NCBI RefSeq assembly: GCF_001592125.1
Contig: NZ_BCWI01000012.1
Location: forward strand, 56,355 to 120,354
DNA from: Microbacterium hominis NBRC 15708
GTDB taxonomy: Bacteria > Actinomycetota > Actinomycetes > Actinomycetales > Microbacteriaceae
Length of the DNA stretch: 64,000 nucleotides
Reading direction: 5' to 3'
Shown here: positions 43,752-51,326 of the stretch, piece by piece
How positions within the stretch are numbered: the stretch's first letter is position 1
Layout: the number at the start of each line of letters is the position of its first letter
Program-made: the position numbers and the translations under genes
Notes under the pieces: generated by a model
What the model was told of the DNA's origin: nothing
Seen by the model: the letters and a program-made list of their open reading frames with translations, nothing else
Databases searched by the model: none

Positions 43752-44816
43752 TCACGTCCCGCCTCCGAGCTCTCGGGCCACCGTGGCGAGGTCGGCGGCG
43801 TAGGAGACCTCCTCGCCCAGACGGGCACCGCCGGCGATGACGACGCCGCCGACGAGACCGGTGTCGAGGAGTGCGCGGCCGTATTCGACGGCCAGGCGGA
43901 TCCCCTCGGTGCGCACGTCCCGCGCCGCGAAGAGACGGTCGATGAAGCCCCGCGGCAGCTTCGCGGCGTGGAAGGAGGCGAGCAGTCCCGCCCCGTCGCG
44001 GTCGATCACCAGGGGAACGCCCGGGAGCACCGGAGCGGTGGCGCCCGCCGTGCGGCACTGCGTGACGAAGTCGGCTACCTCCTCGGCATCCCCGGCGTAC
44101 TGCGTGAGGCACAGCCGACCGCCCGCGCGCTGCTTCTGCGCCACCCGGGCGCCGCGCTCGGCGACGGGCGGTGCCGCGGGGGACTCCGCGAACGAGGTGA
44201 GCAGGCCGAGGGCTCGTGCGCGGGGCAGCATCGTCGTGGATTCGAGATCGAAGACGGGTCGCGCGTCGGCCCGGTCGCCCGTCTGCGTGTGGTCGCCGGT
44301 GACGCAGTGCACCCCGGCCACCCCCAGTGCGCGCAGCGACAGCAGCTCGCGCTCGAGCGCGGTGCGATTGCGGTCGCGTGCGTTGAAGCCCATCCACAGC
44401 CGCAGGCCCGTCGCCGCGATGAGCGCGGCCCGGTACGACGGCGGGAACTGCACGCGCGAGCGTCCGGCATCGCCGGAGAGCACGGCATCCACGCTGCCGG
44501 ACAGGGCGTCGGCGGTGGGGCGGACGGCGTCGGAGCGCAGCGCGCGCACCGGGAACCCCGTGAACACCAGCGGTCGACGCTGAGCGATCTCGGCTACCTC
44601 GCGCCCCGCGGCCGTCGTCACCGCGTCGACCGGGTCGCGGTCGACGGGAGCGTCGCCGTTCCCGTCCCAGCGCACGGGAAGGTCGCGCCGGAGGAAGACG
44701 CAGGGCGTCGGATCGACCTCGCAGGTGCCGTCGGGGTTCACGCCCCCGCAGGGGCCGTAGGCCATCGACTTCGGGCACCCCGCGACGCGCGGCGCCGTGC
44801 CCGCGGCGAGGCTCAT
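43752..44816 (-). CDS. Cys-rich (MetV-like) plus MTHFR-like fusion protein B
   Basis: A 354-residue protein. Residues 1-45 are a four-cysteine motif (Cys14, 23, 32 and 39; CPKSMAYGPCGG) of the type found in MetV/MTHFR C-terminal domains; residues about 70-354 resemble a methylenetetrahydrofolate reductase barrel (FNARDRNRTALERELLSLRALG; CVTGDHTQTGD with the FAD-binding Asp). The position of the catalytic Glu of E. coli MetF (in FEFFPP) is FTGFPV, with no Glu. It overlaps its upstream paralogue (ATGA) and was probably formed by duplication. A role in folate-bound methyl group oxidation or transfer is inferred. Confidence 0.72.
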   Translation of the reverse strand: MSLAAGTAPRVAGCPKSMAYGPCGGVNPDGTCEVDPTPCVFLRRDLPVRWDGNGDAPVDRDPVDAVTTAAGREVAEIAQRRPLVFTGFPVRALRSDAVRPTADALSGSVDAVLSGDAGRSRVQFPPSYRAALIAATGLRLWMGFNARDRNRTALERELLSLRALGVAGVHCVTGDHTQTGDRADARPVFDLESTTMLPRARALGLLTSFAESPAAPPVAERGARVAQKQRAGGRLCLTQYAGDAEEVADFVTQCRTAGATAPVLPGVPLVIDRDGAGLLASFHAAKLPRGFIDRLFAARDVRTEGIRLAVEYGRALLDTGLVGGVVIAGGARLGEEVSYAADLATVARELGGGT

Positions 44817-45946
44817 GCCGCGGCCCCCGTCGCCGTCGCGTCGGAGGAAGGGGCGCGGCCCGCGCGCAGGAGCGTCGCGGTGCGCACGATCGCGTCGACC
44901 GCGGCCAGGCCGGTCGGGTCGGCCTCGTCGACGACGGCCGACAGGTGCACGCCCACCACTCCCGGCACCGTGAGGGCCTCCCGTGCCGCCGCGACGGCGG
45001 CGTGCACGCCCGCGTCGTCGACGGCCGCGGCCGCGGTGACCGCCGTCACGAGCCCCGATGGCAGGCGGACCCCGGGCAGCGCCGCGAGCCGCAGGGCCGC
45101 CGATCGCGACGTGATCACGGGCACCGAGGCGACGAGGGGGATGGCTGCGCCGGTCGCGGCCAGCGCTCCGGCGAAGCGGACGAGATCGGACAGGTCCCCG
45201 CAGAGGTTCAGGATCGCCAGCTCCGCGCCCGCGCGCGCCTTCAGCGCGAGCCGGACGGGCCGGTAGTCGATCGGCGGTGCGGCGGGCTGCTCGGCCACCG
45301 CCACGAACAGGCCCGCGCGGCGGGCGAGGGCAGCCACGCGCGTCGAGTCGAGGTCGAACACCGGCTGGGCGTGCGGGAGCGCGGTCGATGCCGGGTGGTC
45401 GCCGGTCACGGCCAGCACGCCCGCGACGCCGAGATCGGCGAGGGCCGCGAGCTCGCCCTCGATCGCGACACGGTTGCGGTCGCGACAGGTGATGCCCGCG
45501 ATCACGGTGGCGCCGGCGCCGCCGAGCACCAGCGCCTTGTGGGTCGGGCTGAGCGACGCGCGGAGGCCGGGCGGCTCGCCCGCGATCACCGCCGTCAATC
45601 CGGCCAGGCGCGCGCCCGCCTCGGCGAGCACGCCGGCATCCGCCGAGCGCACGGGAAGATCGGCGGTGACGAGCAGCCCCTCCGAGACGCGCGTCGCGAA
45701 GGCGGCCGCCGCCGTCCGGCGCGGGGAGAGGGGCAGCGCGTCGCCGCTGGGCTCGGCGCTCTCGGGGGCTGCGACGTCGGCGGCGGAGACGTCGAGCGTA
45801 TGCAGGAGGTCGGGGTCGGCGGCGAACGAGCAGCGGATGCCGGGGACCTCGCAACCGCCGTCGGCGCCGACGCCGCCGCACGGTCCGTAGACCATGCGTT
45901 TGGGGCATCGTCGCGACGCATCGCGCAGGCGCAGCTGGACGGTCAC
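44813..45946 (-). CDS. Cys-rich (MetV-like) plus MTHFR-like fusion protein A
   Basis: A 377-residue paralogue of the next gene, with cysteines at the same positions 14, 23, 32 and 39 (CPKRMVYGPCGG) followed by an MTHFR-like barrel (GITCRDRNRVAIEGELAALADLG; AVTGDHP). The segment matching MetF FEFFPP reads VTADLPV, again without the catalytic Glu. It ends with an Ala/Thr-rich tail. GTG at 45946 has GAGGAGG 5 nt upstream. First gene of a two-gene operon preceded by a GntR-type palindrome and divergent from the cyclodeaminase-family gene. Probably handles one-carbon units on tetrahydrofolate released by demethylation. Confidence 0.72.
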   Translation of the reverse strand: MTVQLRLRDASRRCPKRMVYGPCGGVGADGGCEVPGIRCSFAADPDLLHTLDVSAADVAAPESAEPSGDALPLSPRRTAAAAFATRVSEGLLVTADLPVRSADAGVLAEAGARLAGLTAVIAGEPPGLRASLSPTHKALVLGGAGATVIAGITCRDRNRVAIEGELAALADLGVAGVLAVTGDHPASTALPHAQPVFDLDSTRVAALARRAGLFVAVAEQPAAPPIDYRPVRLALKARAGAELAILNLCGDLSDLVRFAGALAATGAAIPLVASVPVITSRSAALRLAALPGVRLPSGLVTAVTAAAAVDDAGVHAAVAAAREALTVPGVVGVHLSAVVDEADPTGLAAVDAIVRTATLLRAGRAPSSDATATGAAA

Positions 45947-45993
45947 GGTGCCTCCTCTCGCGGGTCGCCCGCGTTCGGCGATCCAGGAATCGA

Positions 45994-46010
45994 TGTTGGT
46001 CTCGCCAACA
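45994..46010. promoter_or_regulatory. GntR/FadR-type operator, copy 1
   Basis: TGTTGGTCTCGCCAACA, a 17-nt palindrome with 6-bp arms in the divergent region between the MTHFR-like operon and the cyclodeaminase-family gene. On the minus strand it fills the spacer between TGACAT and TCGATT, a plausible promoter for the MTHFR-like genes. It matches copy 2 at 51170-51186 in 14 of 17 positions and the TGGT-N3-ACCA type of FadR-subfamily GntR sites. Confidence 0.65.
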
Positions 46011-46097
46011 ATGTCACTGTAGAAGCGCGCCGTTTCGCGGGTGTTACGGTCGCGTATGCGTCGATGTCGCCCCCCGATCGGTGCGGCCGCCCGCCCC

Positions 46098-46103
46098 TAG
46101 AGT
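46098..46103 (+). promoter_or_regulatory. -10 of the cyclodeaminase-family gene, leaderless
   Basis: TAGAGT is 6 nt before the ATG at 46110, so the transcript is probably leaderless. No close -35 consensus is seen at 17-18 nt upstream. Confidence 0.5.
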
Positions 46104-46109
46104 GGGCGC

Positions 46110-46718
46110 ATGTCCGCCCCCGATCTCGCATCCGCACGCCTCGACGACTGGCTGGCGGCGCTCGCCGCCCCCGTCCCCGAACCCGGCGGCGGAGCCGCTG
46201 CGGGCGTCGTGATCGCGACGGGGGCCGCGCTCGTCGCCATGACCGCCGGCTACGCCGTCGCCCCGCACCGGGACGCGGTGCTCGCGGACGCGACGCGGGC
46301 GCGCCGCGACGCGCTGGTCGCCGCGGAGCACGACGGGCGGATGTCGGCGGCGCTGGTCGCCGCCTTCCGCCGTCCCGCCGGTGACGCGGAGCGCCCGGCG
46401 GCGATCATCGCCACGACGGTGGCCGCCGCCGAGGCGAGCGCCGCACTGGTCGACGTCGCGGCATCCCTGGGGTCGGCCCTCACGTGGCTCGAAGAGAACG
46501 GCGAGCCGCGCGTGGCGCCCGACGTCGCCGTCGCGGCGCGGATGCTCGCGTGCGGCATCCGTGCGACGGCCGTCAACATCCGCTGCGACACGACGAGCGC
46601 CCGCGATGCCGGGGCGGAGGTCGAGACGCTCGCGCCGCTGCACGCCGCCCTTGCGGAGGCGCTCGCCGTCGCGCAGCGCTTCGACACGCTCGCCGACCGC
46701 GTCACCGCGACACTCTGA
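46110..46718 (+). CDS. Cyclodeaminase/cyclohydrolase-family protein
   Basis: A 202-residue, all-helical protein of the formiminotetrahydrofolate cyclodeaminase/methenyl-THF cyclohydrolase (FchA) family: PVPEPGGGAAAGVVIATGAALVAMTAGY at the N-terminus is the family signature. It would interconvert methenyl- with formyl- or formimino-tetrahydrofolate. Placed opposite two MTHFR-like genes and sharing their operator, it is the second folate one-carbon function in this island. The family is short and simple, so the exact activity is inferred. Confidence 0.82.
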   Translation: MSAPDLASARLDDWLAALAAPVPEPGGGAAAGVVIATGAALVAMTAGYAVAPHRDAVLADATRARRDALVAAEHDGRMSAALVAAFRRPAGDAERPAAIIATTVAAAEASAALVDVAASLGSALTWLEENGEPRVAPDVAVAARMLACGIRATAVNIRCDTTSARDAGAEVETLAPLHAALAEALAVAQRFDTLADRVTATL

Positions 46719-46731
46719 CGCCCCGACCGAC

Positions 46732-46774
46732 GCGAACGCCCTGCCCCGACGATCGTGGGGCAGGGCGTTCGCGT
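46732..46774. terminator. Bidirectional terminator between convergent genes
   Basis: A 17-bp perfect stem: CGCGAACGCCCTGCCCC (46732-46748) and GGGGCAGGGCGTTCGCG (46758-46774) around a 9-nt loop. It lies between the cyclodeaminase-family gene and the convergent binding-protein gene. There is no long T-tract, but the position and symmetry suit both directions. Confidence 0.75.
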
Positions 46775-46784
46775 GCGGACGGTG

Positions 46785-47990
46785 TCAGTCCATCTTGATC
46801 GAGGTGTCGATGAACTCGTTGGTGTAGAGCGCCGACGGGTCGATCGCCGACGCGGCCGCCTGCGTGATGCTGCCGGCCGTGACGAGGAAGGGCGTGAAGT
46901 CCTTCACGATCGAGGCCATGCGGTCGGGGTCGAACTGCCCGAAGACGCCGGACGCCTCGTCGTTGGCGACCAGGCCCAGCTCCTTCTGCTGCGCCACCGA
47001 GAACTCCGCGACGCCCTCCGAGTAGGTCCAGCCGGTGTCGTACTTCTCGACGAGGTCGAGGATGACCGCGTTGCCGTGCTCCGGCGCGTTCAGGAAGTCG
47101 ATCTGCGACTGCTGCATGATCGGGACGAGCTTCTTCAGGCAGTCGGCCTTGTCGGTGACATCGGCCTTGCGTACCGCGAGGGGCTCGGGATAGATGTTGT
47201 ACCCCAGCTCGGACAGCAGCTGGTAGCCGACGTCCTTGCCCCACTGCGAGATCTCGTTCTTGTAGATGTAGGGCTCGGCCGTCGCGAAGCCCTGCTGCAG
47301 GATCTTCGGGTCGGACACGAAGCGCTGCGGGGTGCCTTCGTAGCTCGTGTCGATCTGCGACGAGGTGATGATGCCCTGCGACAGCAGCAGGTTGGGGATC
47401 ACGTCGCCCGACGTGACGATCGGGTCGCCGGCGGCGGCGGCCTCCTTGATCGTCTTGGCGCCGTCGTGGCTGGCGGGGTCCCACATGAGGATCTGCGGGC
47501 TGAAGGTCAGCTGCGACGTGACCGCGACGGTCGGCTGGTCGGCGTCGGCGACGATCGCGGCATCCGTGTTGACGGCGCCGATGAGGATGTCGGTGTCGAG
47601 GTACATGAGCGCGGGCACCGGCTGGAAGTTGACCGCCGGGCCGCCCGAGCGCACCTCGATCTTCACGCCCGTGTCGGTGCCGTTGACCACGAGCGGGCCG
47701 GTCACGGTCTTCTTGTCGGTGTCGACCGTGTACCCGTCTCCCACCAGGTTGTACATGGCGCCGTGCTCCGACTCCGGCTGCCAGTCCTGCTGCATGACGA
47801 CGGTCGCGGGGCAGACGCTCGCGAGGTCGAGGGGGCCGCCCTTCTCGGCCGCGGTCGCGGCCGAGGTCGTGGCCGGAGCCGCCGCCTCGGTGCTGGAACA
47901 TCCCGCGACGGCGAACACCGTGACGGCGAGGGTGCCGACGGCGACGCTGCGCGCCATCAGACGACGGGAGAGAAAGGTGGGCTGTGACAC
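46785..47990 (-). CDS. ABC transporter substrate-binding lipoprotein, NitT/TauT-type
   Basis: A 401-residue lipoprotein: signal peptide with lipobox VFAVAGC (Cys at about residue 31), an Ala/Thr linker, then a SsuA/THI5-like (NMT1) binding fold (SHDGAKTIKEAAAAGDPIVT; NIYPEPLAVRKADVTDKADCL). GTG at 47990 has GGAGG 5 nt upstream. It follows the permease gene by 97 nt and completes an importer. NitT/TauT-type systems carry nitrate, taurine, pyrimidines, sulfonates and phthalates; the ligand here is likely the substrate of the neighbouring amidohydrolase. Confidence 0.87.
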   Translation of the reverse strand: MSQPTFLSRRLMARSVAVGTLAVTVFAVAGCSSTEAAAPATTSAATAAEKGGPLDLASVCPATVVMQQDWQPESEHGAMYNLVGDGYTVDTDKKTVTGPLVVNGTDTGVKIEVRSGGPAVNFQPVPALMYLDTDILIGAVNTDAAIVADADQPTVAVTSQLTFSPQILMWDPASHDGAKTIKEAAAAGDPIVTSGDVIPNLLLSQGIITSSQIDTSYEGTPQRFVSDPKILQQGFATAEPYIYKNEISQWGKDVGYQLLSELGYNIYPEPLAVRKADVTDKADCLKKLVPIMQQSQIDFLNAPEHGNAVILDLVEKYDTGWTYSEGVAEFSVAQQKELGLVANDEASGVFGQFDPDRMASIVKDFTPFLVTAGSITQAAASAIDPSALYTNEFIDTSIKMD

Positions 47991-48087
47991 GGTGTCCTCC
48001 TGGACGGGCTTCGGGTGCGGTGCGGACAGACGGGTGGTGCGATTCGTGGTGCGGGTGAGGAGAAGCGGTGCGGGCGGCGGGGCGCGA

Positions 48088-49032
48088 TCAGCGGGTCGCG
48101 ACGCCGAAGAGGCGTCCGACGACCAGCCGATCGAGCGCGGCGAAGATCGAGAAGACGATCACGCCGAACAGTGCCGTGAAGATGATCGCGAGGAACAGCG
48201 GCTCCATATTCAGGCGCAGCGTGTAGGTGCGCAGCAGTCCGCCGATGCCCTGGCTGCCCTGCTGGAAGAAGAAGTCGCCGACGATCGCGCCGATCACGGC
48301 CAGACCGGCCGACTGGCGCAGCCCCGTGAAGATCGACGGGATCGCCGCGGGGAGCATGAGCTTCGTCATCCGCTGCCACTTGCTGGCCTTCTGCAGGGTG
48401 AACAGGTCGTGCGCCGCGGGCGTCGCCGACTGCAGGCCGAAGAGGGTGTTCGAGATCATCGGGAACACCGCGATGATGACGCAGACGACGATGCGCGCCG
48501 GCAGGCCGTAGCCCATCCAGATGCCGATGAGAGGGGTGAGCGCGAGGATCGGGATCGTCTGGAGGATCACCGCGTACGGGTACAGGATCTTCTCGGCGAG
48601 GGTCCACTGGGACATCACGATGGCCCAGCCCATGCCGATCACGACCGCGATCGCGAGACCGACCAGCGCGACGGAGATCGTCTGACCGAGCGCGGCGATC
48701 ATGGGTGCGATCACCTTGTCGTTGCCGACCGTCTCGGCCAGCACCTGGTGCGGCGGCGGCAGCAGGAACCGGCGGCTCTCGCTCAGCAGCAGGTACGACA
48801 CCGCGTACCAGATGGCGATGATCCCGAGCAGTGCGGCGACGATCGGGAACGCGCGCGACCAGGCGCCGCGCACGACGCCCGCCGCGCCGCGAGGCCGTCG
48901 GCGCGCCGCCATCACGGCGGTCGTCGTCTCGGCGGATGCCGCGGCATCCGCGGCCGCTTTCGACGGGCTCACCGGGCCGGCCGACGTGTCGGCGTGCGCC
49001 GTCGGCGCCTTCAGGGCGAGGTTCTGGCTCAC
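48088..49032 (-). CDS. ABC transporter permease, NitT/TauT-type
   Basis: A 314-residue permease with a 50-residue polar N-terminus and six membrane helices. The ATPase-contact loop is in SATPAAHDLFTLQKASKWQRMTKLMLPAAIPSIFTGLR (the EAA motif region). GTG at 49032 overlaps the ATPase stop (GTGA). Acts in the cytoplasmic membrane with the ATPase and lipoprotein encoded on either side. Confidence 0.9.
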   Translation of the reverse strand: MSQNLALKAPTAHADTSAGPVSPSKAAADAAASAETTTAVMAARRRPRGAAGVVRGAWSRAFPIVAALLGIIAIWYAVSYLLLSESRRFLLPPPHQVLAETVGNDKVIAPMIAALGQTISVALVGLAIAVVIGMGWAIVMSQWTLAEKILYPYAVILQTIPILALTPLIGIWMGYGLPARIVVCVIIAVFPMISNTLFGLQSATPAAHDLFTLQKASKWQRMTKLMLPAAIPSIFTGLRQSAGLAVIGAIVGDFFFQQGSQGIGGLLRTYTLRLNMEPLFLAIIFTALFGVIVFSIFAALDRLVVGRLFGVATR

Positions 49033-49829
49033 GAGTGTGCCTCCAGTGCGTGCGAGAGGTGGCCGACGATGCGCCCGAACTCGGGTTCGTAACGCAGCTC
49101 GGGCGAGCGGGGGTAGGACCAGGGCAGTTCGATGTCGTCGACGATGCGGCCGGGCCGTCCGCTCATCACGAGCACGCGGCTCGACAGGTAGACGGCCTCG
49201 GAGATGGAGTGGGTGATGAACATCGCCGCGAACCCCTTGAGCTGGAACAGCCGCTGCAGCTCGGTCTGCATCTTCAGGCGCGTGATCTCGTCGAGGGCGC
49301 CGAACGGCTCGTCGAACAGGGCCAGCTGGGGCTCGGCGACGAGGGCGCGGGCGATCGAGACCCGCATGCGCATGCCGCCCGACAGCGCCCGCGGATGCTG
49401 GTCCTCGAAGCCCGACAGGCCGACGAGGTCGAGCACCTCCGCGGCGCGACGCCGACGCTCGGCCTTGGCGACGCCGGCGAGCTCCCCGACGAGCTCGACG
49501 TTGCGCTGCGCGCTGCGCCACTCCAGCAGGGTCGCCTCCTGGAAGACGAAGCTCGTGGTGTCGGCGCGGACGTCGATCTCGCCCTCCGTGGCGGCGTCGA
49601 GCCCGGCCGCGAGGCGCAGCAGCGTCGACTTGCCGCAGCCGGAGGGACCGACCACCGACACGAACTCGCCCGGGCGCACATCGATCGACACGTCCTCCAG
49701 GGCGCGGGTGCCCGTGTCGAAGACCTTGGCGACGTCGCGGAAGGCGAGCGTGGGTGTGGAGGTCGGCCGGGCGGTGTCGGCGGTGCCGGCGTGCGAACGC
49801 GGATCGGCGGGTGCGGTGACGGTGGTCAT
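49029..49829 (-). CDS. ABC transporter ATPase, NitT/TauT-type
   Basis: A 266-residue ATP-binding subunit. Walker A is GPSGCGKSTLL, the signature LSGGMRMRVSIARAL, Walker B LALFDEPFGALDE and the H-loop ITHSISEAVYLSSR. The N-terminus has a 25-residue Thr/Ala-rich extension. ATG at 49829 overlaps the amidohydrolase stop (ATGA), so the deaminase-like enzyme and transporter are translationally coupled. Confidence 0.93.
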   Translation of the reverse strand: MTTVTAPADPRSHAGTADTARPTSTPTLAFRDVAKVFDTGTRALEDVSIDVRPGEFVSVVGPSGCGKSTLLRLAAGLDAATEGEIDVRADTTSFVFQEATLLEWRSAQRNVELVGELAGVAKAERRRRAAEVLDLVGLSGFEDQHPRALSGGMRMRVSIARALVAEPQLALFDEPFGALDEITRLKMQTELQRLFQLKGFAAMFITHSISEAVYLSSRVLVMSGRPGRIVDDIELPWSYPRSPELRYEPEFGRIVGHLSHALEAHS

Positions 49830-51106
49830 AGGAGGGCTCCCTCGGAGGTCGGGGCGGACGGCGGGGCCGGCAACGGGCGGAGATCGAGCACGCTGCCGAC
49901 GACGCGGCGGCGCACCGCGATGACGCGGCCGTCGCGGATGACGATGCGATCCGGTGCGCGCTCCGCGAGCGCCTCGGCGGTGTGCGCGGCGCGCACGAGC
50001 ACGATGTCGGCGACGTCGCCGACCCGTCCGCGGGCGGGCGGCAGTCCGAAGGCGGCGCGTCCTCCGTTGGAGCTGACGTGCCAGGCCTCGGCGGGCGTGA
50101 GGTGACCGGCGACGACGAGCTCGGAGGCGACGTCGACCATGTCGGCGTTGCCGAGCGGGTTGAACGGGTCCTGCACGTTGTCGCCGCCGGCCGCCAGCGT
50201 GATGCCGGCCTCCAGGATCTCGCGCAGCGGGGGGATGCCGCGCGGCGTGCCGACCGGATGCTGCCACCCCTGGAGGTAGAGGTTGGTCAGCGGGTTGGTG
50301 ACGATGGAGACACCGGCCTCCGCGACGGCGGCGAGGGTGCGGGCGCGGGTCGCGGCATCCTGCGTGGACAGGCTGACGCAGTGGCCGGCGGAGCGGATGA
50401 GCCCGGCGGGCCAGTGGCGCGTGCGGGCGGCGAGCTCGGCCAGGCCGGTCGAGGCGGGATCGAGCGTCTCGTCGGTGTGCAGGTCGAGGCCCAGGCCGAA
50501 CTCCTCGGCGAACGCGGCGGCGCGCTCGAGGTCCGCCGCGGGGTCGTCGGCGAGGTGGGGGAAGCCGCCGACCAGGTCGACCCCGAGGGCGACGGCGGCG
50601 CGTCCCAGATCGTCCGGGCCGTCGGAGGGCCCGGGGCTCGCGACGACCTGCAGGTCGACGAGCCCGGCGAACTCGGCGCGCAGCTCCACGAGCGCACGGA
50701 CGCCGCGCAGCGGGTCGTCGCCGAGGTGGTAGTTCGTGTGGGAGCGCACGGCGGTGACGCCGGCGTGCAGCGCGGCGACCAGGTGGCGGCGCGCGCCGGC
50801 CGTGATCGCCTCGTACGTGTGGCTCTCGCCGTGGTCGACCCAGCACGCGATGGCGTCCTCGAGTGAGCCCTCGGGCTGGCCGAACGCGCTCCACGTGTAG
50901 CCCTTGTCGAGGTGGGCGTGCAGGTCGGCGAGGGGCGGCAGGGCGACCCAGCCGGTGGCGTCGATCGTCTCGCCGTCGGCATCTGCAGCCCCCGCGTCGA
51001 CGACACGACCGTCCGCGAAGGCGAGGGCGTCACCGACCTCTCCGGCCGGCGAGAGTCCGGTGACGGCGCCGATGCGCTGGCCCGGCTCGAGGAGTTCGGC
51101 ATCCAT
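49826..51106 (-). CDS. Cytosine-deaminase-like amidohydrolase
   Basis: A 426-residue metal-dependent hydrolase of the CodA/AtzC group. Metal and catalytic residues are visible: two His in DLHAHLDKGY, His in GLDLHTDE (with the catalytic Glu), His in RSAGHCVSLS and Asp in AAGGDNVQDPFNPLGN. This group deaminates cytosine, isoguanine, creatinine or alkylated triazines. First gene of an operon with an ABC importer, suggesting that the imported compound is its substrate. GAGGAG lies 9 nt before the ATG. A GntR-type operator lies 64 nt upstream. Confidence 0.85.
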   Translation of the reverse strand: MDAELLEPGQRIGAVTGLSPAGEVGDALAFADGRVVDAGAADADGETIDATGWVALPPLADLHAHLDKGYTWSAFGQPEGSLEDAIACWVDHGESHTYEAITAGARRHLVAALHAGVTAVRSHTNYHLGDDPLRGVRALVELRAEFAGLVDLQVVASPGPSDGPDDLGRAAVALGVDLVGGFPHLADDPAADLERAAAFAEEFGLGLDLHTDETLDPASTGLAELAARTRHWPAGLIRSAGHCVSLSTQDAATRARTLAAVAEAGVSIVTNPLTNLYLQGWQHPVGTPRGIPPLREILEAGITLAAGGDNVQDPFNPLGNADMVDVASELVVAGHLTPAEAWHVSSNGGRAAFGLPPARGRVGDVADIVLVRAAHTAEALAERAPDRIVIRDGRVIAVRRRVVGSVLDLRPLPAPPSAPTSEGALL

Positions 51107-51169
51107 AGGGGCTTCTCCTCACGTGGCGATGACGGCGGGCGGTGGCGGTGACGGCGGGCGGTGCGGTGT

Positions 51170-51186
51170 TGTTGGTATGACCAACA
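51170..51186. promoter_or_regulatory. GntR/FadR-type operator, copy 2
   Basis: TGTTGGTATGACCAACA, a perfect 7-bp-arm palindrome with a 3-nt centre, in the 220-nt divergent region between the amidohydrolase/ABC operon and the reductase gene. It is nearly the same as copy 1 at 45994-46010. Its core, TTGGTATGACCAA, is like the sites of FadR-subfamily GntR proteins. No GntR gene is in the window. Confidence 0.7.
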
Positions 51187-51326
51187 TCGGGTGAGAATCA
51201 GTAAACGCCCGACGTGTTTCCTGGCAGGCCTGTCGGGATTGCAGCCGTGTTAAATCCGCGCGAAGAGTGCGGCCGGTCGCCGCCCGCGGGCGGGACGGCC
51301 CCGCGCGAATGGGAAGAGTGGGATCC

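Noticed and set aside
41844..45266. An open frame of 1140 codons on the plus strand through the FAD oxidase and MTHFR-like region
   Set aside because: It crosses four recognisable genes in wrong frames and on the wrong strand, and reads as Arg/Gly/Ala-rich sequence without domains.
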